From Paenibacillus wulumuqiensis (GTDB lineage: Bacteria > Bacillota > Bacilli > Paenibacillales > Paenibacillaceae): a stretch of 64,000 nt of DNA. Within the stretch, counting starts at the first letter, position 1. Each line of letters begins with the position of its first letter. Where the stretch lies: positions 1 through 64,000 of the forward strand of contig NZ_KQ040795.1 in the NCBI RefSeq assembly GCF_000971965.1, in the 5' to 3' direction. Below, one piece after another: positions 7,743 to 15,981 of the stretch. The translations under genes and the position numbers were made by a program. The notes beneath the pieces were generated by a model. That model ran no database searches and had not been told where the DNA came from. It was given only the letters and a program-made list of their open reading frames with translations.

Positions 7743-9073
7743 GAATGAAACAGCTCCACCAGTTGATTATTGCGTGCATACATTCCTGTCTGTACAACAA
7801 TAAATTCCATTGTGCTTGACGCCCGCATACTGTGCATCGCTTTGACCGGAATATGCAGTACGTTGCCTGCACTTACCCGCATCACATTACCATTGAGGAC
7901 AAATTCACCTTCACCTTTGACGATGGTCCATACTTCTTCACGTTCCGTATGGCTGCGGTAGCTGAGGTTATGGGCTTCTTTGAGTCCGATCCGCTTGGTG
8001 GATACGCAGCGTCCGTCTTCATACTGCTGATCATCCAGCACATGGACCCAGCCCCACTGGCGTTCCTCAAACATCGGTCCCTGGTCAAAGTTCACCAGTT
8101 CTTTCAATTTGGGGCTGCTTGCCTTGTCGGATACGAGAATGCCATCCGGGCTGACCGCCACGACAACATCCTTCATGCCCAGTACGGTAACCGGAATATT
8201 CGTCTCATTGACCAGATGCGTGTTCTCGCAGTCTACGCTGATAATGCCGCGTCCGATCTGCACACTGCTCATTTCCTCGGTCAATGTGTTCCAGGTACCC
8301 AGGTCTTTCCAGTAGCCGGTATAAGGAACCGCTACGATATTTTCCGCTTTTTCCACGACTTCATAGTCAAAGCTGATCTTCGGCAGACTCGCATAACTGC
8401 GCAGGAATTGCTCGTAATGAATCGGCATTCCCTTTTGCTCCAGCAAGTTGATAATGTAGCCGAGTCTGAAGGCGAATACGCCGCAGTTCCAGAGCGCTTT
8501 CTCTGCAATCAGCTGTTCTGCGTATTCTTCCGTCGGTTTTTCCTGGAAGCGGCTGACCGAACGAAGACCGGTCACGCTCGTCTCACCGGACGGGATGATA
8601 TAGCCATATTTGGAAGACGGATACGTTGGTTCAACACCGATCAGCGCCAGATCCGCATTGGATTCTTCCAGCGCGTCCTCCAGGCTGCGTACCGTTTCAA
8701 AGAAATGATTATCGACATAAGGATCGACCGGGAGAATCGTAACGACTTCGTCCAGGCTTACACCCTGAATGGAATACAGATAGGTTGCTGCCAGTGCAAT
8801 GGCAGGAAACGTATCCCTTCTTTCCGGCTCAACGATTAGCGGTACATCGGCTCCGACTTGACTGCGCATAATCTCCACCTGAGACTTGCCGGTGGCAATA
8901 TAGCTGGATTCGCTAAGTCCGCTGATGTCCAGCTGATTCCATACACGCTGAACCATCGATACCAGCTCACCCTGCTCATTTTCCAGCACTCTCAAAAACT
9001 GTTTGGATCTCGCATCATTGGATAGAGGCCACAGACGCTTTCCTGAACCTCCGGATAAAAGGATAAGTTTCAC
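7706..9073 (-). CDS. manC: mannose-1-phosphate guanylyltransferase (ManC/AlgA type)
   Basis: A 455-residue protein that makes GDP-mannose from mannose-1-phosphate and GTP. The N-terminal nucleotidyltransferase has LSGGSGKRLWPLSN and later the pattern FQEKPTEE; the C-terminal 130 residues form a cupin like the phosphomannose isomerase half of bifunctional enzymes. I place the start at the GTG at 9073: AGGAGGG precedes it and the product then begins MKLILLSGGSG as family members do. In the cupin, the usual HHHR-type metal motif reads SHTERE here, so one His ligand is missing and isomerase activity is doubtful. The product feeds Gmd in the same locus. Confidence 0.9.
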   Translation of the reverse strand: MKLILLSGGSGKRLWPLSNDARSKQFLRVLENEQGELVSMVQRVWNQLDISGLSESSYIATGKSQVEIMRSQVGADVPLIVEPERRDTFPAIALAATYLYSIQGVSLDEVVTILPVDPYVDNHFFETVRSLEDALEESNADLALIGVEPTYPSSKYGYIIPSGETSVTGLRSVSRFQEKPTEEYAEQLIAEKALWNCGVFAFRLGYIINLLEQKGMPIHYEQFLRSYASLPKISFDYEVVEKAENIVAVPYTGYWKDLGTWNTLTEEMSSVQIGRGIISVDCENTHLVNETNIPVTVLGMKDVVVAVSPDGILVSDKASSPKLKELVNFDQGPMFEERQWGWVHVLDDQQYEDGRCVSTKRIGLKEAHNLSYRSHTEREEVWTIVKGEGEFVLNGNVMRVSAGNVLHIPVKAMHSMRASSTMEFIVVQTGMYARNNQLVELFHSWEDIAQNCLKI

Positions 9074-9136
9074 TCCGATCCCTCCTATGTTTTCTGTATA
9101 TTTGTTGTCTTGCTCGCGAATCATTGGTGACACAGC

Positions 9137-10429
9137 TTACCTGGATTCAGGCAGCATACTTGGCGATGAGGACGGTGTAACCATGGACAGCAGCAGCTGG
9201 CGGTATTTCTCCAGCGATACATCGCGGCGGAGATGTTTTTCCAGATAGTCTCTTCCGTTTTGACCGACCGTTTGCAGTTCCAGGCGATCCATCGCATACA
9301 GTGTGCGAAGTTTTACAGCGACATCATCATAATTTTGAGGCTCTGCCACCAGACCGCAGTAGCTTTCCACAATCAGGCGATGCGCTTCACTTCCTTCCTC
9401 GAGTACACCGAGTACCGGTTTGCCGGCAGCCATGACTCCGTAGATTTTGCTGGGAACCGATACACCCTTGATTCCCTTCTGATTGACAACCAGATGAACG
9501 TCAGCGGCATTGAGTGAATATTTCAAATCCTCTTTCGGTTGAAAGGGGAGAAAACACACTTGTCCGGATTGAATCAATCCGTGCTGTTCAGCATAATCCA
9601 TCATTTTCTTCTTCATTGCGCCTTCGCCGATAAAAGCGAATACCATGTCTTTGCATTCTTTCAGCTTCGGCACCACACTGATCAGGTTTTCGAGGTCATA
9701 GTAGAGTCCCAGGTTACCGGAATACATAACGACGAATTTGCCTTCCCAGCCATTGTCGCGAATAAACTGTGCGACACGCGGATGGTCTTTGCCGACCGGC
9801 ACAATCTCCTGCTCATTGGTCCAGTTGTTGATGACCGTGTTGGCAATCTGCTTGCGTCCGCCGAACCGTTTGTCCAGCGTCTCCTGCATATCCTTGCCGA
9901 CTGTGATGACATGATCGGACATGGAGCAGTTAAAGTTATCTACCGCCCGGGCCATATTGAAAATCCACTTGCGATCCGTGTATCCGACCGCTTCCGCCTG
10001 TTCGGGATTGAAATCCTGGATATTGTAAATATGCTTGGAACGTTTCAGGATTTTGCCAATCGTACCGATCAGTCCACCCAGTACCGGCGGCGTCGAGATC
10101 GTGTAGATAAAGTCGGTGTTTTTTTCCTTCAGCAGCTGATAGGTTGCGAACCAGAAATACGTCGAGATGTACTTGATCCGGCTCAGCTTGTTCTGCTTGT
10201 CCACTTCCGGCAGACGAATGCGAACCACTTCGATGTTCTCCAGACGGTCACGCATAACCCGTCCCTGGGCACCCGAAGGACTCACATAGCCCGGAGGGCA
10301 TTCGGCAATGACGGTAATATCAAAGTCATGCTGCAGGTACAGACACAACTCGGTTAACAGTTGTCCCGTTGAGGCATAATCGGGATAAAAGTAGTTAATG
10401 ACAAATACGATTTTCGGTTTATCCTTCAC
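9137..10429 (-). CDS. WbuB-like family 4 glycosyltransferase
   Basis: A 430-residue GT4 enzyme with an N-terminal acceptor domain (VINYFYPDYASTGQLL) typical of WbuB-type fucosyl/N-acetylfucosaminyl transferases, and a C-terminal donor domain with YSGNLGLYYDLENL and the late glutamate region (SVPSKIYGVMAAGKPVLGV). It transfers a sugar to the growing lipid-linked repeat at the inner membrane face. Starts at GTG with GAGAGGG 6 bases upstream. It follows a 290-base gene-free gap with a large hairpin and precedes manC by 63 bases. Given GDP-fucose synthesis in this locus, fucose is a possible donor; this is inference. Confidence 0.82.
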   Translation of the reverse strand: MKDKPKIVFVINYFYPDYASTGQLLTELCLYLQHDFDITVIAECPPGYVSPSGAQGRVMRDRLENIEVVRIRLPEVDKQNKLSRIKYISTYFWFATYQLLKEKNTDFIYTISTPPVLGGLIGTIGKILKRSKHIYNIQDFNPEQAEAVGYTDRKWIFNMARAVDNFNCSMSDHVITVGKDMQETLDKRFGGRKQIANTVINNWTNEQEIVPVGKDHPRVAQFIRDNGWEGKFVVMYSGNLGLYYDLENLISVVPKLKECKDMVFAFIGEGAMKKKMMDYAEQHGLIQSGQVCFLPFQPKEDLKYSLNAADVHLVVNQKGIKGVSVPSKIYGVMAAGKPVLGVLEEGSEAHRLIVESYCGLVAEPQNYDDVAVKLRTLYAMDRLELQTVGQNGRDYLEKHLRRDVSLEKYRQLLLSMVTPSSSPSMLPESR

Positions 10430-10492
10430 ATTTATCCCTCTCCAGCGTTTGGATTTTAAAACGCGATGTTGCTATAGTGCTTCATCCGCTTC

Positions 10493-10599
10493 GGCAAGGG
10501 ATTCGGTCACGTCCTCCGGTGGACCATGGGAATCTTGGATAGGTTGGTAATGATGGATTCCCATCGTCCAATGTCGTCCTTTGACCGAATTCCCTTGCC
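10493..10599. repeat. 107-base imperfect inverted repeat in EPS gap
   Basis: Outer arms GGCAAGGGATTCGGTCA (10493-10509) and TGACCGAATTCCCTTGCC (10582-10599) pair with a single extra base; inner arms TGGACCATGGGAATC (10520-10534) and GATTCCCATCGTCCA (10556-10570) pair with one mismatch. The whole would fold into a long hairpin in the exopolysaccharide transcript, upstream of the WbuB-like gene. There is no T-run after it on either strand, so a simple terminator is unlikely. It could be a processing or antitermination element or a miniature mobile repeat. Confidence 0.75.
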
Positions 10600-10719
10600 T
10601 GCGCTCTGTGCATATGCGCGGTTGCGTTTGTAACATCCAAATATTTTTCAATACATTTACAAGATTTATTCAAGATCTGGATTACTGAAAAGATAAGTAT
10701 TATGAGCATAGATACTTTA

Positions 10720-11304
10720 TTACTTCACGATGTGTACAGCAGCGGGCTGCTGTTCTTCCGGGAACCGGTGCTTATGGAAAGCAGCGGGGAAGCCGATGTG
10801 GACTTCGTTTCTCGGGATGTCTTTGATGACGGTGCTGCGTGCTCCGGCTACGCCCAGTTCATGGATGGTGATGCCCGGGTAGACAAATACGTCGCTTGCC
10901 ACCCATGCGCCATCTTTGATAATGATCGGCTTGGTAATCAGGCCGAATGTGGGGTCGCTGAGCTTGTGGCTGCCAGTGCACAGATAGGAATTCTGTGAGA
11001 TGACACACTGGCTGCCGATGACGATCTCATCCAGACTGTAGAATTCGACGTTGTCTCCGATCCAGGAGTGTTCACCGATGGTGACTTTCCATGGATACGT
11101 GAATTTGGCGGTTGGACGAACCCTTACGCCGGGCGCCAGTCTGGCACCAAAGGCATTGAGCAGGAATCGTCTCCAGCCGTACATGTTATGCAGCGAGAAA
11201 CGGAACAGCGTTCCCTGAATGAACCACCAGATCAGGCAGTACCAGCCGGGTTTGCCCCGTGAGTATTCTGCCTGGGTGTATTGATCCAGTCTGATTTGCG
11301 TCAT
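10720..11304 (-). CDS. WcaF-like acetyltransferase
   Basis: A 194-residue left-handed beta-helix acetyltransferase of the WcaF/colanic acid type. Hexapeptide repeats run from about residue 60 to 165 (VTIGEHSWIGDNV, IVIGSQCVISQNSYLCTGSH, IIIKDGAWVASDVFV). The conserved His in CTGSH is the likely catalytic base. It would move an acetyl group from acetyl-CoA to a sugar of the polymer repeat in the cytoplasm. GGAG lies 9 bases before the ATG. It sits 39 bases after the GT4 gene (11344-12606) on the same strand, within the exopolysaccharide locus. Confidence 0.87.
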   Translation of the reverse strand: MTQIRLDQYTQAEYSRGKPGWYCLIWWFIQGTLFRFSLHNMYGWRRFLLNAFGARLAPGVRVRPTAKFTYPWKVTIGEHSWIGDNVEFYSLDEIVIGSQCVISQNSYLCTGSHKLSDPTFGLITKPIIIKDGAWVASDVFVYPGITIHELGVAGARSTVIKDIPRNEVHIGFPAAFHKHRFPEEQQPAAVHIVK

Positions 11305-11343
11305 TTCCGTCTCCTCCCTTCCGGCGGCAGGGCTGCTGCCGCT

Positions 11344-12606
11344 CTACTCTGCCGGTGCGGACTCGGAATATACCGATGCTTCCGGCTTGCCGCTGATCGC
11401 GCGGCGCAGTACTTTGTCGATCTTGCCAGCCACCACTTCGTGGGCACAATCGCTGACCAGCCATTCCATGGCTCGGACAGGATACAGGCTGTACTGCTGC
11501 GGATGAGCAAGAATCTCGTTCAATCCGGCAGCCAGTTCCTTGGGATCGTCATTGTCATACGTTACGAACATATTCTGATTAATCACATTGATATCGGACA
11601 CGCCGGAGGTTAGTACCAGCTTGCCGTATTTGATGTATTCCACGACTTTGGACGGGAACGAGCATTCACTGAAGCTGATTTTCTCGCGCTGGGTGTTAAC
11701 GAACAGGTCAGCGGTCTCCATCAGCTGTGCATAATCGTGATCGTCCAGGAACCCGTGGAATGTAATCTTGATCTGTGGATTCTGATGGCTCTGGATAAAC
11801 TGCTTGAGCTTGTCTTCCAGCGGCCCGTAGCCGGTTATATCGAGCTCCAGCTTGCGGCCGGTGTTCACATAAGGAAGGGCATCCAGCAGAATCTCAATGC
11901 CGCGATCATAATCCAGTCGTCCGGAGTAGACCATCCGGAACGGGCGCTCGTCCGTCCCTAGATCCACTTCACGGACCGGCTTCAATCTGGATGGATGAAC
12001 GGTACCGCCGCGTACGACGGTATAGTTATCCGTGGTAACTCTTTTCTTCAGTACCGAGGTCACCAGTACGGCGCCATCGAGCAGCTTGTTGGCGAATTTC
12101 TCAACAGCTACGGATAATTTTTTGTAGTGTTTGTTCGTCTCGGTGACGGCGTAGATGCCATCCTCGTATTCCACAACCAGTGGTACACGGTACAGCAGTT
12201 TGAACAAAATCGCCGGCAGTGCCGTCTCCAGGCGGTAGTTGTAAAACACAACCGCTCTTGGTTCTTTCTTGTGCTCCCGGTTCCAGCGTACGAGCTGGAA
12301 GAAGGTTGTGAACAGGGTCATCAGCAGGCTGACGCCTTTCAGGTCCACCGTTCCCGGATAGACCACTTCACTGTTGTTGCCAATCGGATAAGCATCCCGG
12401 CTGAACCATTTCATCGTATTTTGCTTGAGCAGCAGCGGGGAGATGACGGTAATGTCATTGCCGCTCTCTTCCATGGCCAGCAAAATGCAATCGATCTTTT
12501 TGTTACCCGCCGTATGCTTGGCGCTATATCCCCTCTTTTGCTGTAACTGGCTGTTGACGTAGGGGGCGACGTATGCGACTGACTTCGTTTCCACGGATTT
12601 CACCAC
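11344..12606 (-). CDS. family 4 glycosyltransferase
   Basis: A GT-B glycosyltransferase of about 400-420 residues. The C-terminal donor half shows PFRMVYSGRLDYDRGIEILLDAL and the late stretch SFPSKVVEYIKYGKLVLTS with the conserved glutamate. The drawn start is a GTG that overlaps the upstream polymerase gene by 83 bases and has only a weak ribosome site, so the real start may lie up to about 30 codons later. No signal or membrane segment. It is one of several transferases that build the repeat unit; donor and acceptor cannot be told from sequence. Confidence 0.82.
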   Translation of the reverse strand: MVKSVETKSVAYVAPYVNSQLQQKRGYSAKHTAGNKKIDCILLAMEESGNDITVISPLLLKQNTMKWFSRDAYPIGNNSEVVYPGTVDLKGVSLLMTLFTTFFQLVRWNREHKKEPRAVVFYNYRLETALPAILFKLLYRVPLVVEYEDGIYAVTETNKHYKKLSVAVEKFANKLLDGAVLVTSVLKKRVTTDNYTVVRGGTVHPSRLKPVREVDLGTDERPFRMVYSGRLDYDRGIEILLDALPYVNTGRKLELDITGYGPLEDKLKQFIQSHQNPQIKITFHGFLDDHDYAQLMETADLFVNTQREKISFSECSFPSKVVEYIKYGKLVLTSGVSDINVINQNMFVTYDNDDPKELAAGLNEILAHPQQYSLYPVRAMEWLVSDCAHEVVAGKIDKVLRRAISGKPEASVYSESAPAE

Positions 12607-13783
12607 TCTCTATCTTTTCGTTAAGTCTCAGTCTGCTCGTATCCAGGAACATCAGCACGAGGAATATCGGCTGGAACAGCATATTCTCTGTGGAGAAGAC
12701 AATCACCAGACCGATAAAGATGAGCAGTGTCTGAAACACGCCGCCAATCGGCCTGAGCAGTTGGAAGAAATAATAAATCATCAATATCAGCAGCAGCGGC
12801 AGTCCAAACTGGTATCCAAAAGTGAGCAGGGAGTTGGAAGAATCCGGTAGCCCGTATCGCTCCATCAACACTTCATTATTCTGGAATCCCCAGCCGACCA
12901 GCGGCTTCTCCACCAGCAGCTGCAGATTGGATGTCGTATCCAGTGAGCGCCGGTTAAAGGAAGCATTGTCCTCCTGGAACTTGTCGGTAATGACACCGCT
13001 TTGGACGATGAAGAAGGCCAGCGGGATAAATACAATCAGGGACATGACCATCTGTGCCAGCTGCTCGCGCTTGCCGTTACGGATGACATACGCGAGATAA
13101 ATCAGTGCGCAGATCATGTAGCCCGATGTGGACATCGTTGTCAGCAGGGTAGCCGTCAGGATAAGCAGTTTCCATTTCGGCACTTTCCGGTTGGTGAACA
13201 GCATCAGGAAAATGCCCAAATTCAGAAACACCTGATAAGCGCCCGGCTCCCAGAAGATCCCCTGGTTGCGTGTCATGTTCCATAGTCCGTATACATGGAA
13301 AGGCGTAATCCGGTAGGCGCCTCCCCATACCGGTGTCGGTGGAACGAGCTGGCGTACCAGCGCCGCATCCAGCACTCCGGCCAGATAGAACGGCATGCCC
13401 AGCAGAGCGAGTGCCACGATCAGCCACTGGTAGCTTTGGGCGGCCTGACGGAGATCAATCCGGTTCAGGACCATGAATACCGCTGCCATCTTCAGGATCA
13501 GTCCGATATAGCCGTTCAGATTGTTCTGGTACAGCAGCATGTTAAACAGGAGAAAGATAACAATGAAAAGCAGAATCAGGAACTGTTTGGGTTCAATCCG
13601 TTTCGGAAAATAGAACACCAGCGCAATCGCGAACAGAATCATAATAAATTCGGAATACAGCAGTTTACCGAATAATACGGAGCCCGATGTAATCACAATG
13701 AGCATGACGGCAATAAACGTCAGAAACTTGTTTTTGACCGTGATGTCATTTGGATTGGACAGCGTATAGGGATTTAACGTCAT
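12524..13783 (-). CDS. Wzy-like O-antigen ligase/polymerase membrane protein
   Basis: A 419-residue integral membrane protein with about 11-12 hydrophobic helices and a large extracellular loop near residues 150-200 (PFHVYGLWNMTRNQGIFWEPG). The EPGAYQ-type motif is characteristic of the O-antigen ligase/polymerase (Wzy/WaaL) family. It would join lipid-linked repeats into long chains on the outer face. The ATG at 13783 has GGAAG nine bases upstream; a second ATG two codons earlier is too close to it. The start overlaps the acetyltransferase gene by 38 bases, indicating coupling. Its presence with a flippase marks a Wzx/Wzy-dependent pathway. Confidence 0.85.
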   Translation of the reverse strand: MTLNPYTLSNPNDITVKNKFLTFIAVMLIVITSGSVLFGKLLYSEFIMILFAIALVFYFPKRIEPKQFLILLFIVIFLLFNMLLYQNNLNGYIGLILKMAAVFMVLNRIDLRQAAQSYQWLIVALALLGMPFYLAGVLDAALVRQLVPPTPVWGGAYRITPFHVYGLWNMTRNQGIFWEPGAYQVFLNLGIFLMLFTNRKVPKWKLLILTATLLTTMSTSGYMICALIYLAYVIRNGKREQLAQMVMSLIVFIPLAFFIVQSGVITDKFQEDNASFNRRSLDTTSNLQLLVEKPLVGWGFQNNEVLMERYGLPDSSNSLLTFGYQFGLPLLLILMIYYFFQLLRPIGGVFQTLLIFIGLVIVFSTENMLFQPIFLVLMFLDTSRLRLNEKIESGEIRGNEVSRIRRPLRQQPVTAKEGI

Positions 13784-14393
13784 TATCATTCACTTCCAAA
13801 CGTTTGATCACTTTGGCAGGCACTCCGGCTGCGATGCAGTTCGGAGGAATGGAACTTGAGACAATACTGCCTGCGCCGATGATGCTGTTTTTGCCAATCG
13901 TTACACCTTTTAACACAATCGAGTTGGCGCCGACCCATACGTTATCTTCGATAGTCGTTGCCGCTGTGCCGATATCTTCGGGCTGCTTGTTGAAGCGCCG
14001 TCCTTCCGGCTTGATCGGATGGAAATCCGTATCGCTGATCTGCACATTCACACCAAGCATCACTTCATTACCGATCTGAACACTCGACATCGCACAGATG
14101 CTGGCACCACTGATGCCCACATCGTTGCCGATCGTAATGTTCGCTCCACTGCGCAGCGTACGAATCACGGTCCGGTGATTCAGCCCGATCGGATTACTGT
14201 AATCCGACGAGCACAGAATCGCGTTGCGACCGATCGTAATCTGGCTGCCCGGTTCCTGATCGACAATCGGCATGCCGACCGCGATCAGGTTGGGGCCAAA
14301 GGCGATCCGCTGTTCCTTGAACATCCGGCGGGTCACCCAGGTGGAACACTTCTTGGCCACTTTCCGTTTTACTTTGATAAAAGAATTAATCAT
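13746..14393 (-). CDS. hexapeptide-repeat acyltransferase
   Basis: A 215-residue left-handed beta-helix acyltransferase. Repeats appear from about residue 45 to 195: ITIGRNAILCSSDYS, NITIGNDVGISGAS, VQIGNEVMLGVNVQISDTDFHP, NVWVGANSIVLKGVTIGKNS. The His in DTDFHP is the probable catalytic residue, as in maltose/galactoside acetyltransferases (LacA family). Together with the WcaF-like enzyme it suggests at least two O-acetylations in the polymer. It overlaps the transferase gene before it by 4 bases (ATGA) and the polymerase gene after it. Confidence 0.86.
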   Translation of the reverse strand: MINSFIKVKRKVAKKCSTWVTRRMFKEQRIAFGPNLIAVGMPIVDQEPGSQITIGRNAILCSSDYSNPIGLNHRTVIRTLRSGANITIGNDVGISGASICAMSSVQIGNEVMLGVNVQISDTDFHPIKPEGRRFNKQPEDIGTAATTIEDNVWVGANSIVLKGVTIGKNSIIGAGSIVSSSIPPNCIAAGVPAKVIKRLEVNDNDVKSLYAVQSK

Positions 14394-15550
14394 ACAGGCT
14401 CCCTGACAAAGAAACGGTTGTAGAAGTCAAAGGTGCGTTTGGCATTCTTTCTGGCATCAAAGTTCTCTTCGGCAAAGGACAATGCGTTCTGTCCCAGCTT
14501 CTCGTACAGCGCAGGGTCCGTACCGATCTTGATCATGTACTGGGCCATCTCATTGTAGTTACCCGACTCAAACAGATAACCGGTCTTGCCATGCAGGATC
14601 AGTTCATTCGGTCCGCCGATGTTGGTACCGATCGCCGGCTTTTTCATCGCAGCGGCTTCGATAATGCTGCGCGAGAAATGCGGTTCTACGAACGGGCACA
14701 TCATGACATTGCTGGCAGCAATCATCTGCGGTACATCATCACGGAACGCCAGCGGATGGATCTGATCATTGCCTTTGCAGGCTTCCATGACTTTGTCTTC
14801 ATACGCGTTGTTCTTATTAAAGTAAAATCCACCAACGATCAATTTGAACTTCGGATGATCCTTGCTGATTTTGTTAAAGGCATTGACCATATCGAGTACA
14901 CCATTGCCGCTAACAATACGGCCGATATATAGGAAGACGATATCGTCATCTGCAAGGCCAAGCTCTCGGCGTACTCCGGCACCACTTACATCCGGGTTAT
15001 AGGATTTGAAATCCACAAAGTTGTACACGACTTCCAGCTCACGTCCCGCACTGTCGACAGTCTCGGAATCGAACTGGTCAATGGAAATGTAACCGTCCAC
15101 GTATTTATGATTCATCCGCTTCAGGATGTTACCGGCAAAAGAGTTCAGCAGCGGCTCCCGCACATGGCAGACCACTTTGGTATCCGGGGATACTTTTTTG
15201 GCTGCACGTGCCACCTGGAACAGACAGGTGCTGTTCAGATGAATAATGTCCGGCTGGTATTTGCGAATGTATTTTTTAGCCTGAAAATAAGTCGGCAATG
15301 CACCGATCAGATTACGAACAAACAGCTTAGGCGTCATGCCGGATACGGTAGATCCGTGGAAAGGAAACATGCCTTTCGCCACTTCCACCGGCAGTCCGCC
15401 GGATTCCAGCAGCTTGACCGCAGGACCATTTCGAATCGTGAGCACGTTCCCCTGGAACTTTTGCTTGTCCAGATGGCTGATCAGGTAGGTCAGGCTTCTC
15501 GGTGCGCCACCCATATAACCCGAATGATGGACATACAGTACTTTTTTCAA
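14390..15550 (-). CDS. family 4 glycosyltransferase
   Basis: A 386-residue GT4 enzyme. The N-terminal domain begins KVLYVHHSGYMGGAPRSL, whose GGxxRSL glycine loop is typical; the donor domain has VFLYIGRIVSGNGVLDMV and the acidic stretch PHFSRSIIEAAAMKKPAIGT. It would extend the lipid-linked repeat in the cytoplasm. AGGAGG lies about 10 bases before the ATG. Its stop overlaps the start of the hexapeptide acyltransferase. It is the first gene after the 430-base gap in the locus, so expression beyond the gap needs either read-through or an internal promoter. Confidence 0.86.
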   Translation of the reverse strand: MKKVLYVHHSGYMGGAPRSLTYLISHLDKQKFQGNVLTIRNGPAVKLLESGGLPVEVAKGMFPFHGSTVSGMTPKLFVRNLIGALPTYFQAKKYIRKYQPDIIHLNSTCLFQVARAAKKVSPDTKVVCHVREPLLNSFAGNILKRMNHKYVDGYISIDQFDSETVDSAGRELEVVYNFVDFKSYNPDVSGAGVRRELGLADDDIVFLYIGRIVSGNGVLDMVNAFNKISKDHPKFKLIVGGFYFNKNNAYEDKVMEACKGNDQIHPLAFRDDVPQMIAASNVMMCPFVEPHFSRSIIEAAAMKKPAIGTNIGGPNELILHGKTGYLFESGNYNEMAQYMIKIGTDPALYEKLGQNALSFAEENFDARKNAKRTFDFYNRFFVREPV

Positions 15551-15981
15551 TGCCTACGCCTCCTTATTTCTTTGCTTGAATTTCTTTGCTTAAATTCACT
15601 TGAATATGAAGTTGGCGACAGTTCAGCGATACACCGCTACAGCATCGGCTCATTCTTTCAGGCGCTGTTAAGATTGAATATCCTGAAATACTGCTTTCAG
15701 CAGTGGATATTTAATCTTAAAGGCTTCTTCAAGAACGATTCCGTTGCTTTCGCTCAGGTTGTCCGCACCACTTCTGCGAACATCACATTCAAAAATATTT
15801 AAGAGAAGATATTGCGTCGGCTTACCATGTGGGTAACCGATCGTCTGTTGTAGTATATCCGTTATGTTTGTGTCCATTGTTGCTATGTCAGTTGTGCGTT
15901 ATTTCATATGATTTCAAGCATTTTCAATGACTGACGCTAAGAAGGACAGGTTCCCCGGTGAAGGGGAACCTCTTCTTTAGG
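15551..15981. other. 430-base gap within EPS locus, with hairpins
   Basis: No convincing gene. The minus strand has a 69-codon open frame (15668-15877) with protein-like composition but no ribosome site; it could be a gene relic. Its 3' end falls in a hairpin: TTAAGATTGAATATCC (15668-15683) pairs with GGATATTTAATCTTAA (15705-15720), with an inner ACTGCT/AGCAGT stem. Next to the flippase stop is AGGTTCCCC/GGGGAACCT (15948-15971), a stem with only a weak T-run on the minus strand, perhaps a partial terminator. Confidence 0.5.

Noticed and set aside
10482-10709. 75-residue minus-strand frame in the polysaccharide gap
   Set aside because: It lies across the 107-base inverted repeat and has no ribosome site or protein-like pattern.
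15800-15860. Possible cyclic di-GMP riboswitch fragment (GGCTTACC...GGTAACCGAT)
   Set aside because: Lacks the conserved core motifs and the GAAA-loop arrangement of the GEMM class.
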